Assembly (NCBI GenBank): GCA_035515075.1
Contig: DATJBZ010000015.1
Span: 1-64,000, forward strand
DNA length: 64,000 bases
Source of the DNA: Moheibacter sp035515075
GTDB taxonomy: Bacteria > Bacteroidota > Bacteroidia > Flavobacteriales > Weeksellaceae
Direction: 5' to 3'
Part shown: one piece after another, positions 51,474 through 58,793 of the stretch
Numbering within the stretch: the stretch's first letter is position 1
Layout: each line of letters opens with the position of its first letter
Notes under the pieces: generated by a model
Database searches by the model: none
Seen by the model: the letters and a program-made list of their open reading frames with translations, nothing else
Told to the model about the DNA's origin: nothing
Made by a program: the position numbers and the translations under genes

Positions 51474-51833
51474 TTATTCCTCTTCTTTTTCTTCCTCTTC
51501 CTCCTCAAAAATCCCAGAGTCTTTCAATTCGTCAATCACAGATTCATCCCAAAGTTTGATGCCGATGATGTAAGCGGTTTTTGAAATCATGAAAGCGCCT
51601 ACGGGTGTGGTGATGAACAGGAAAAAGATGATTGCAAATACTTTGGTAGAAACCGCAAAATCAAAGAAATAAAAAGCAGCGGCCAATAAAATTAAGCCAA
51701 CGCCCATAGTACTCGCTTTGACCGTTACCGACAAGCGGGTATAAAAATCAGGCATTCTAAGAATTCCTAAAGCGGAAATCAAGATAAAAAGCGCACCCAA
51801 AGTGCATAGTGTCATGATAAAAAAATTGGTCAT
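51474..51833 (-). CDS. mnhG: Na+/H+ antiporter subunit G
   Basis: 119 residues from ATG 51833; a longer frame exists but adds no family sequence. Three transmembrane helices; family motif LGILRMPDFYTRLSVTVKASTMG. Part of the multisubunit Mrp/Mnh antiporter. The C-terminus carries an extra, almost purely acidic tail (GIFEEEEEEKEEE). Last gene of the operon, 1 bp after mnhF. Confidence 0.93.
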   Translation of the reverse strand: MTNFFIMTLCTLGALFILISALGILRMPDFYTRLSVTVKASTMGVGLILLAAAFYFFDFAVSTKVFAIIFFLFITTPVGAFMISKTAYIIGIKLWDESVIDELKDSGIFEEEEEEKEEE

Positions 51834-51834
51834 A

Positions 51835-52110
51835 TCATTCGTTTTTATTTCCTTGGTCCAAATAATAAGCAAAAGCAATGGTGCTCAAAAAAGCAATCAA
51901 AGCCAAAATGGTGGCAACATCCAGAAAGTTGGCGTTGTCAAAATAAATGCTAAAAATCCCAATCAATCCAATTCCGGAAGTGATCAACAAATCGATGGCC
52001 ACCACGCGGTCGGCAATTTTTGGACCTTTTAAGAACTGTATCACAATGATGATGAATGCGATGGAGATGATGGGCGCAACGACGTACAATAAATATTCTT
52101 GAATGCTCAT
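51835..52110 (-). CDS. mnhF: Na+/H+ antiporter subunit F
   Basis: 91 residues, three transmembrane helices. Family motif FLKGPKIADRVVAIDLL followed by VATILALIAFLSTIAFAYYL. Small membrane subunit needed for the assembled Mrp complex. Gap of 2 bp after mnhE. Confidence 0.93.
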   Translation of the reverse strand: MSIQEYLLYVVAPIISIAFIIIVIQFLKGPKIADRVVAIDLLITSGIGLIGIFSIYFDNANFLDVATILALIAFLSTIAFAYYLDQGNKNE

Positions 52111-52112
52111 AA

Positions 52113-52595
52113 CTATCGGATGATTTCAATTAAACGCTTTTCCAATCCATTTTCCATTTGACGGATGAATTTCTCTTTGTCCTCTAAATACAAGGCATGA
52201 ATGAACAAAGTTTTCTTGTCTGGGCTAATTTTTAACACCATGGTGCCGGGGGTCAAGGCAACCAAATACGTCATCATCGTAATTTCAAAATCTGATTTCA
52301 AATGGTGTTCAAAGGCCACGATGCCGGGTTTCATATTGCATTTGGGCAAAACAATTTCTCGGGCAACTTCCCAATTGGCTTTGATCATTTCATTCAAATA
52401 AAAGAAAAGAAACAAAATCATTTTGGGTACTTTGAGAAAATATTTTTTTTCTTCAGCATCTTGTTTTCGCGCCAAAAGCCACAAAATCGTGAAGCCAATG
52501 AAAAATCCAAACAGGAAATTCAAATAATTCAATTGTCCAGTAAGGGCAACCCAAACCAAAGAAAGCAATAAATTGAGTAAAAATACTTTGATCAT
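52113..52595 (-). CDS. mnhE: Na+/H+ antiporter subunit E
   Basis: 160 residues. Two N-terminal helices (LLNLLLSLVWVALTG, FLFGFFIGFTILWLLARK), a further hydrophobic segment and the family block LPKCNMKPGIVAFEHHLKSDFEITMMTYLVALTPGTMVLKISPD. Mrp subunit E. Its ATG overlaps the mnhD stop (ATGA). Confidence 0.93.
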   Translation of the reverse strand: MIKVFLLNLLLSLVWVALTGQLNYLNFLFGFFIGFTILWLLARKQDAEEKKYFLKVPKMILFLFFYLNEMIKANWEVAREIVLPKCNMKPGIVAFEHHLKSDFEITMMTYLVALTPGTMVLKISPDKKTLFIHALYLEDKEKFIRQMENGLEKRLIEIIR

Positions 52596-54109
52596 CTTTT
52601 AAAATTTCCATGTAAAACAGCATCGATGTACAAACTCGGATCAATCAACTCTACAGCAGTTCGTTGTGCCAAATCGTAAATTGCTCCAGCATTCAGTCCA
52701 ATGTACAATGAAACGCAAGACAAAGCAGTGATCGGAAGGATCAAGGCCAACTTTCCGCTGAATTTCATCGAGGCAAACCGATCGATTTCCTTGGTCAAGG
52801 GTTTGGGGGAATCTTTCCAAAAAACCTCTGACCACATTTTCAACATCACGTACAAAGTAACGAAACTGGCGAAAATGATCGCCATCAACAACAGGTAATT
52901 TTGTTGGCTCAAAGATTCTCCAAAAAATTGAAGTTTTGGCCAAAATCCTGACAATGGCGGGATGCCCACTAAGGAGAACATGGCGACGCCAATCACCAAT
53001 GAAATCATCGGATAATCATGGTACAAACCACCCAAGCGCTTCATGTCAATGGTGTTTCTCATTTTTTGCAAAACACCTGTAATCATCAATAAATTGCTTT
53101 TGACAATGACATCGTGGATCAAATAAAATATCACACCCACAAAAGCAATTTCGGTGTACAATCCAATGCCCGCTATCAAATAGCCAATGTGACAAACAAT
53201 CAAATACGACATCAATCGGCGCACACTTCGTTTGTTAATCGCACCCAAAGCACCTGTGATCAAAGTCATGACCGCAATGCCCAAAAAGACATTTTTCATG
53301 AAATCATCGAGCGGGAAAATTAAAGTAAAAGTTCGAATCAAAGCATAAACACCCATTTTGGTCAACAGTCCACCGAAGATCGCTGCAATCGCAGAAGGTG
53401 GTGTATGGTAAGCCGAAGGCAACCAAAAATACAAAGGAAAAATAGCGGATTTAATGCCAAAACCAGCCAAGAACAACAAAGCAGTCACAGAAATTAAACC
53501 TTTGTTTTCAACATTGTTGATTTTTACGGCCAAATCAGCCATGTTCAAAGTGCCAGTAATGCCATACAAAATGCCAATCGCCGTCAAAAAGATGATCGAA
53601 GCCAACATGTTCATGGTCACATATTTAATCGCGCCTTCCATTTGCATTTTGCTTCCACCAATGGTCAATAAAACAAAGGAGGAAATGATCACCACTTCAA
53701 ACCAAACGTACAAGTTGAAAATATCTCCCGTCAAGAAAACACCCATCAGGCCCATCACCAAAAAGTGGAAATTGAAAAAATAACCAAAGCGAATGCGACT
53801 GACATTCAGTGCTGCTGTAGAATAAATCCCAACAGCCAAACTGACCACAGCCGTCAACATGACCATGATCGAACTGAGTGCATCAGAGACAAATATGATC
53901 CCAAAAGGCGGTTGCCAACTTCCGACCTGCAAGATCAAAAAGTTGTGTTGTTCCGTCGCGATAAACAATCTGATGCACAGAATGAAAGCAATTGAATTCC
54001 CAATGATGCTGATGATTTTTTGAACGCGAATGTGGCGTAGAAAAAACAACAGCAAGATGGCTGTGAACAAATGCATTAAAATCGGTGCAAGGATATAATT
54101 TGTACTCAT
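52592..54109 (-). CDS. mnhD: Na+/H+ antiporter subunit D
   Basis: 505 residues, about 14 transmembrane helices, homologous to complex I subunit NuoN/NuoM. The ion-path Lys/Glu segments lie in WFEVVIISSFVLLTIGG and AGFGIKSAIFPLYFWLPSAYHTPPSAIAAIFGGLLTKMGVYAL; HDVIVKSNLLMITGV is also typical. Proton-pumping-type subunit of the Mrp antiporter. ATGA overlaps on both sides (mnhC, mnhE). Confidence 0.96.
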   Translation of the reverse strand: MSTNYILAPILMHLFTAILLLFFLRHIRVQKIISIIGNSIAFILCIRLFIATEQHNFLILQVGSWQPPFGIIFVSDALSSIMVMLTAVVSLAVGIYSTAALNVSRIRFGYFFNFHFLVMGLMGVFLTGDIFNLYVWFEVVIISSFVLLTIGGSKMQMEGAIKYVTMNMLASIIFLTAIGILYGITGTLNMADLAVKINNVENKGLISVTALLFLAGFGIKSAIFPLYFWLPSAYHTPPSAIAAIFGGLLTKMGVYALIRTFTLIFPLDDFMKNVFLGIAVMTLITGALGAINKRSVRRLMSYLIVCHIGYLIAGIGLYTEIAFVGVIFYLIHDVIVKSNLLMITGVLQKMRNTIDMKRLGGLYHDYPMISLVIGVAMFSLVGIPPLSGFWPKLQFFGESLSQQNYLLLMAIIFASFVTLYVMLKMWSEVFWKDSPKPLTKEIDRFASMKFSGKLALILPITALSCVSLYIGLNAGAIYDLAQRTAVELIDPSLYIDAVLHGNFKR

Positions 54110-54459
54110 ATGTCTAAATCATGAATATTTAAAGAATCCAAATCATCTGAACCTGTCGTTTCGTAAACTTTTTTAAGCAAAATAATGGCAAATGCAGTCA
54201 AAGCAAAGCTGATGACAATGGCAGTCAATATCAAAGCTTGTGGTACAGGGTCAGCATAAATATCGGTGAAAGTTATTTTTGACTCAGCGATAATCGGCGG
54301 TTTCCCACGCGTCAATCCGCCCGTCAAAAAAATCAAAATGTTGGCGCCATTCCCCAACAGCAACAAACCGAGCAAAAGTTTGACCATGCTCCGTCGGAAC
54401 ATCAAAAATATGCCGGCAGAATAAAGGATGCCAATCAATAAAAGCAACAGTAATTCCAT
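54106..54459 (-). CDS. mnhC: Na+/H+ antiporter subunit C
   Basis: 117 residues, three transmembrane helices, NuoK-like. Motif KLLLGLLLLGNGANILIFL and PVPQALILTAIVISFALTAF with the conserved polar residues of the ion path. 2 bp after mnhB. Confidence 0.95.
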   Translation of the reverse strand: MELLLLLLIGILYSAGIFLMFRRSMVKLLLGLLLLGNGANILIFLTGGLTRGKPPIIAESKITFTDIYADPVPQALILTAIVISFALTAFAIILLKKVYETTGSDDLDSLNIHDLDI

Positions 54460-54461
54460 AA

Positions 54462-54917
54462 TTAAACTTTTTCTTTAATGGTAAATAAAATGGTCAAAGT
54501 GACACCTATGACCACAAAATAGACGCCGATGTCAAAAAACAAGGAAGTACCTATGGAGCCAATGACGGCGATGGGTTGTTCCATCCACAAACCTGTGAAA
54601 AACGGAATTCCACTAAAAACAGGCAAAAATGCACTGACCAATGCAATCATCAAACCTGCCGGAATCAAACTTTGCGGTGAAAACCTGAACAAAGCCAAAG
54701 TTTCTTTGGTCGAATGTGCGAAAGAATGCAGGACAAAGGCAATCGCAGCGATCAAACCGCCTACAAATCCTCCACCCGAAAGATTGTGCCCTCTCAACAA
54801 AACAAAAATGGAGGACATCAGCAAAAGTGGAATCAAATAATTCGTCGCTGTTTTTAAGATGATCAAATCCGACTTGTGGTTGGATTGGTTGCTTGTTTTT
54901 TTAATCCGCTTCTTCAT
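54462..54917 (-). CDS. mnhB: Na+/H+ antiporter subunit B
   Basis: 151 residues from ATG 54917; a TTG three codons upstream (54926) is also possible. Four transmembrane helices. Family block TNYLIPLLLMSSIFVLLRGHNLSGGGFVGGLIAAIAFVL, typical of MnhB. Basic N-terminus (MKKRIKKTSN). Overlaps the end of mnhA by 17 bp. Confidence 0.94.
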   Translation of the reverse strand: MKKRIKKTSNQSNHKSDLIILKTATNYLIPLLLMSSIFVLLRGHNLSGGGFVGGLIAAIAFVLHSFAHSTKETLALFRFSPQSLIPAGLMIALVSAFLPVFSGIPFFTGLWMEQPIAVIGSIGTSLFFDIGVYFVVIGVTLTILFTIKEKV

Positions 54918-57207
54918 GACTTCCAATGTATTTTAATAATCCATAAACGCCCATCGCTGCACTGGACAAAACAATTGTTTCAATCAGCGTATCAAATCCC
55001 CGATAATCCACCAAAATCACATTCACCACATTCTTTCCTTTGGCCAAAATGTAAGCGTTTTCCGAATAAAATTGACTGATTTCTTTGGTGGCTGGAAACA
55101 TCAAAGACTCCATGGCAATGAACATGATCAATGTACCAAAGCAAAGAGAAATCACTGCATCTCTTCGGATGATTTTCTTGTTTTTATTGGGCAAATAAGG
55201 CGGTAATTTATACAAAACCAGTACAAAAAGTACCACCGTCAAAATGTCAATTGAAAACTGGGTCATCGCCAAATCAGGTGCCCCAAAAATCACAAAAATC
55301 AAACAAATCGCGAATCCCATGATTCCAATGCTCGCAATGGCAGTCAATTTAGATTTGGCCGTTATGGTGAAGTAAATTGAAATTACAATTATGATGAACA
55401 AAGCCAATTCATGAATTTCAAACTTTGATATACTTGCAATGTCTACAAAATAGGGGACAGATGTGACAAAACGGTAACCGACCAAACCTGTGATGAACAA
55501 AATGATCACAATCAAATAGTTTCGCAAATAACCATTGTGCATCAATCGGGTATAGAAAAACGCAAATTGTTGGATGCCTAAAGCCAATTTTTCAATGAGG
55601 TGTTGTGGAGAAATGATGTTCAATTTCTCTATGGTTTTTAAGCCCTTTTGGACATGCGGATGCAATAAATACAAACCCAAACCTGAAACGATGGTCAATA
55701 CACTCAATAGCAAAACGGGGGTAAAACCATGCCAAATTTTGAGTTCCATCATGGAGGTTTTGGAAGCGATGGATTGAAAAGCATATTGTAAAATTCCAGC
55801 GCCAGGCAACAAAGGCAACAAACCAAAAATCAAAGTAAACAGACTCAATAAAACGACTGGAAACCACAAACGGTAATTGGGTTTTTCAATCGGTGGATGA
55901 TTTGCCGGAATGTTTCCAACAAAAGGTTTGAAACCAATCATGAAGCCCGCACAAGCCAAAAACACATTGGACAGCACCGCCAAAGCAGTGATCAGTATGG
56001 CCCAATGAGGCATTTGCAGGGTAGATTCATAAATCAATTCTTTGCTGATGAATCCCAAGGTCAAAGGAATGCCCGCACTGGATAAAGCAGCGATAAATGC
56101 GGCCAAAGCAACCATCGGCATGACTTTTCTTAAACCTGAAATTTGGGTGATGTCTCTGCTGTGTACAGCATGATCAACGATGCCCGCCGTGAGAAACAAA
56201 GCAGCTTTGTACAAGGCATGCGCCAAAATAAAAGTTACCGCTGCATAAATGGCATACTCTGTACCAATGCCCAATAGAAAAACAATGATCCCCAAAGCAG
56301 AAATGGTGGTGTACGCCAAGATCGCCTTCATATCAGTTCTGAAAATGCTGTGAAAAGCCCCATAAATCATGGTGATGCCTCCAACTGTCATCAAAGTGTA
56401 GTTCCAATAATTTCCATCACTCAAAATGGGGGTGAAGCGGGCCAAAATGTAAATTCCAGCTTTGACCATCGTGGCTGAGTGCAAATACGCCGAAACAGGT
56501 GTAGGTGCAGCCATGGCTTGTGGCAGCCAAAAGTGGAAAGGAAATTGTGCCGATTTGGTGAAAGCACCTAAAAACACAAAAACCAAAATCAATACGTATT
56601 GCGGGCTATTTTGTAGAACTGCTGAAGAAGTCAGTAATTCTTGAATGGAATAAGTACTTGTGATATTGCCAATCATTAGAAAGCCTGCTAAAAGAAAAAA
56701 ACCGCCCAAACCCGTAATCAAAAATGAAGTCATTGCACTTTTTCTGGCGCTGCTATCTTCGTTGTTGTAGCCAATCAAGAAAAAAGATGCGATGCTGGTC
56801 AGTTCCCAAAAAACAAAAATCGATATCAGGTTGTCAGACAAAACCAAACCCAACATGGCGGCCATGAAAAAAGTCAAATAACTGAAAAAGCGATTGATGT
56901 ACACTGTGCTTTTGAGGTATTCGGCCGCATAATAATAGATGAGTGTTCCCACGCCAGAAATGAGCAAAGAAAAAAGCAAAGACAGGCCATCTATTTTTAA
57001 ATTTAAATTGATGTTCAATAATGGAATCCACTTGTGTTCGATCAGAAAGGCTCCTTCGGAGTGGAATTGATTTAATAAAAATAAATGGTAAATAAAAACA
57101 GAAAAAGGGATGACTACCAATAGTTTGGCGACTTTTGCTGATTGTGGTTTGCGCAAAAAAAGCAGTAAAAACCCCAAGGCAAATAAAACAAATAAAGTAT
57201 AAACCAT
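54901..57207 (-). CDS. mnhA: Na+/H+ antiporter subunit A
   Basis: 768 residues, about 20 transmembrane helices, the largest Mrp subunit. The NuoL-like core has FFMAAMLGLVLSDNLISIFVFWELTSIASFFLIGY, KSAQFPFHFWLPQAMAAPTPVSAYLHSATMVKAGIYILAR and HALYKAALFLTAGIVDHA. The C-terminal part holds the MrpA_C block GAPDLAMTQFSIDILTVVLFVLVLYKLP. First gene of the seven-gene operon mnhABCDEFG, which exchanges cytoplasmic Na+ for external H+ and supports alkali and salt tolerance. All seven subunits are present and intact. The promoter is not clear. Confidence 0.96.
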   Translation of the reverse strand: MVYTLFVLFALGFLLLFLRKPQSAKVAKLLVVIPFSVFIYHLFLLNQFHSEGAFLIEHKWIPLLNINLNLKIDGLSLLFSLLISGVGTLIYYYAAEYLKSTVYINRFFSYLTFFMAAMLGLVLSDNLISIFVFWELTSIASFFLIGYNNEDSSARKSAMTSFLITGLGGFFLLAGFLMIGNITSTYSIQELLTSSAVLQNSPQYVLILVFVFLGAFTKSAQFPFHFWLPQAMAAPTPVSAYLHSATMVKAGIYILARFTPILSDGNYWNYTLMTVGGITMIYGAFHSIFRTDMKAILAYTTISALGIIVFLLGIGTEYAIYAAVTFILAHALYKAALFLTAGIVDHAVHSRDITQISGLRKVMPMVALAAFIAALSSAGIPLTLGFISKELIYESTLQMPHWAILITALAVLSNVFLACAGFMIGFKPFVGNIPANHPPIEKPNYRLWFPVVLLSLFTLIFGLLPLLPGAGILQYAFQSIASKTSMMELKIWHGFTPVLLLSVLTIVSGLGLYLLHPHVQKGLKTIEKLNIISPQHLIEKLALGIQQFAFFYTRLMHNGYLRNYLIVIILFITGLVGYRFVTSVPYFVDIASISKFEIHELALFIIIVISIYFTITAKSKLTAIASIGIMGFAICLIFVIFGAPDLAMTQFSIDILTVVLFVLVLYKLPPYLPNKNKKIIRRDAVISLCFGTLIMFIAMESLMFPATKEISQFYSENAYILAKGKNVVNVILVDYRGFDTLIETIVLSSAAMGVYGLLKYIGSHEEAD

Positions 57208-57340
57208 AAATTATATTGTACAAGGCGCACAAATTACAAAAACTATTCCACAAGTCGTTGTTTTACGGTGTGAAAATGATGTTTTTTTAACTGAAACTTT
57301 AAGTCATTGGGTCGATCCCAGCCAACCCAATTTTTTCCTT

Positions 57341-57348
57341 TACATTTG
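57341..57348 (+). promoter_or_regulatory. -7 box of the CDF exporter gene
   Basis: TACATTTG, 31 bp before the ATG at 57379. Confidence 0.6.
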
Positions 57349-57378
57349 TTGTTTATTTCCTAAAAGCCCAATTGAAAC

Positions 57379-58254
57379 ATGAGTACCAAAACAGCCATAA
57401 GAACTTCTATTTTTAGCATTTTCGGCAACTTATTGATGGCTGTGGTCAAATTCATTGCTGGCGTATTGGGGAATTCTTATGCTTTGATTGCAGATGCGAT
57501 CGAATCTTCAGCCGATGTGTTCTCTTCCGTTTTGGTGTTGGTAGGTTTGAAGTTTTCGACCAAACCTGCAGATGAAAACCATCCTTATGGGCACGGTCGT
57601 TACGAAGTGCTTTCTACCTTTGCAGTCATTGGATTTTTGGTGGTTTCTGCGACCGTTATTGCGATTGAAAGCATTCGAAATATTCAAACGCCTCACCAAG
57701 GGCCTGAAGTTTTCACTTTGTATGTGTTGGCCGCAATTATTCTGTTCAAGGAATTTTCTTTTCATTATGTGATGCGCAAGAGCAAGTTGACCAATAGTTC
57801 TTCGTTGAAAGCAGATGCTTGGCACCATCGAAGCGATGCGATAACTTCTATATTGGCTTTTGTAGGGATTCTGATTGCGGTTGTTTTGGGAGATGGCTAT
57901 GAAGCAGCGGACGATTGGGCAGCTTTGATTGCTTCAGGCATCATCGTTTTCAATGCTTATCGAATTTTTCGACCCGTGGTGGGTGAAATTTCTGATGAGC
58001 AATTGTACGATGAATTGATCGAGCAAATTCGAGTGATCGCTTTGACTGTACCAGGTGTTGTGGCGACAGAAAAGTGCCATGTCCGAAAAATGGGAATGAC
58101 TTTTTACGTGGATTTGCACATGATTGTTTCAGGGGAAATTAGTGTAAAGGAAGGCCATCGGATTGCACACGATCTCAAAGATGAAGTCCAAAGAATCCTT
58201 CCAGAAATAGCCGATGTTTTGGTGCATACAGAACCCGATCGTTTGTCGTTGTAA
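57379..58254 (+). CDS. Cation diffusion facilitator family exporter
   Basis: 291 residues. Six transmembrane helices and a C-terminal cytoplasmic ferredoxin-like domain. Metal-site motifs are SYALIADAIESSADVFSS (helix 2), HPYGHGRYE (loop) and KADAWHHRSDAITS (helix 5). The D-to-helix-5 HxxxD pattern (HHRSD) fits Zn2+/Fe2+/Mn2+-transporting groups; the metal cannot be fixed. Exports divalent metal in exchange for H+. Divergent from the mnh operon. Confidence 0.93.
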   Translation: MSTKTAIRTSIFSIFGNLLMAVVKFIAGVLGNSYALIADAIESSADVFSSVLVLVGLKFSTKPADENHPYGHGRYEVLSTFAVIGFLVVSATVIAIESIRNIQTPHQGPEVFTLYVLAAIILFKEFSFHYVMRKSKLTNSSSLKADAWHHRSDAITSILAFVGILIAVVLGDGYEAADDWAALIASGIIVFNAYRIFRPVVGEISDEQLYDELIEQIRVIALTVPGVVATEKCHVRKMGMTFYVDLHMIVSGEISVKEGHRIAHDLKDEVQRILPEIADVLVHTEPDRLSL

Positions 58255-58286
58255 ATGTTTTTAATATCAATAATCCATTCAAAAAG

Positions 58287-58739
58287 TTAATTCAAAGGAA
58301 AAAATCTCACTAAAAATTGATGCAACTCAGTCAATTCATTTGCTATTTGTGCATTGTGGTAAATGGGGCTCTCAAAGTTTCCTTTTGAAGTGTTTACCTG
58401 AATTTTACTTTTTAAATCCCTAACCACCAATCGTGAACCTGTATTGTTCGTTGTATTTGTATAGTTGGGGAGGTTTTTTAGATCGATGGTTTGGAGTATT
58501 TTTTCCAATTGTAGCCATTCTTGATTGTCCAATTCATATTTGTAGAGCTCATTGTGCACTTCCATCGTATAATGGGTGGGGTAGAGTGTGACGGTTGCTT
58601 CTCCAGTACTGCTTTCTTGGTTCAAAGCGACTGATAAAACTGTTGTCTTTTTGTTTGAAAATTGATTGGAACAGCCAGAAATTGAGACGAATAAAAAACT
58701 GATCAATAGTAATTTTAATAGTTGGATTGTGTAAGACAT
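58287..58739 (-). CDS. Lipoprotein of unknown function
   Basis: 150 residues. Lipoprotein signal ending ISGC (C23). The remaining ~125 residues look beta-rich (EATVTLYPTHYTMEVHNELYKYEL, GSRLVVRDLKSKIQVNTSKG) with a C-terminal helix (ANELTELHQFLVRF). No family recognised. It is divergent from the metallopeptidase gene at 58794 across a 54-bp shared promoter region, so co-regulation is possible. Confidence 0.75.
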   Translation of the reverse strand: MSYTIQLLKLLLISFLFVSISGCSNQFSNKKTTVLSVALNQESSTGEATVTLYPTHYTMEVHNELYKYELDNQEWLQLEKILQTIDLKNLPNYTNTTNNTGSRLVVRDLKSKIQVNTSKGNFESPIYHNAQIANELTELHQFLVRFFPLN

Positions 58740-58753
58740 AACTTTTTTTGATT

Positions 58754-58761
58754 TAGATTTG
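58754..58761 (+). promoter_or_regulatory. -7 box of the metallopeptidase gene
   Basis: TAGATTTG, 32 bp upstream of the ATG at 58794. A 7/8 match on the opposite strand nearby (TAACTTTC) could serve the divergent lipoprotein gene. Confidence 0.55.
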
Positions 58762-58793
58762 TGAAAGTTAACTAATTAATAAAGAGTAGACAC

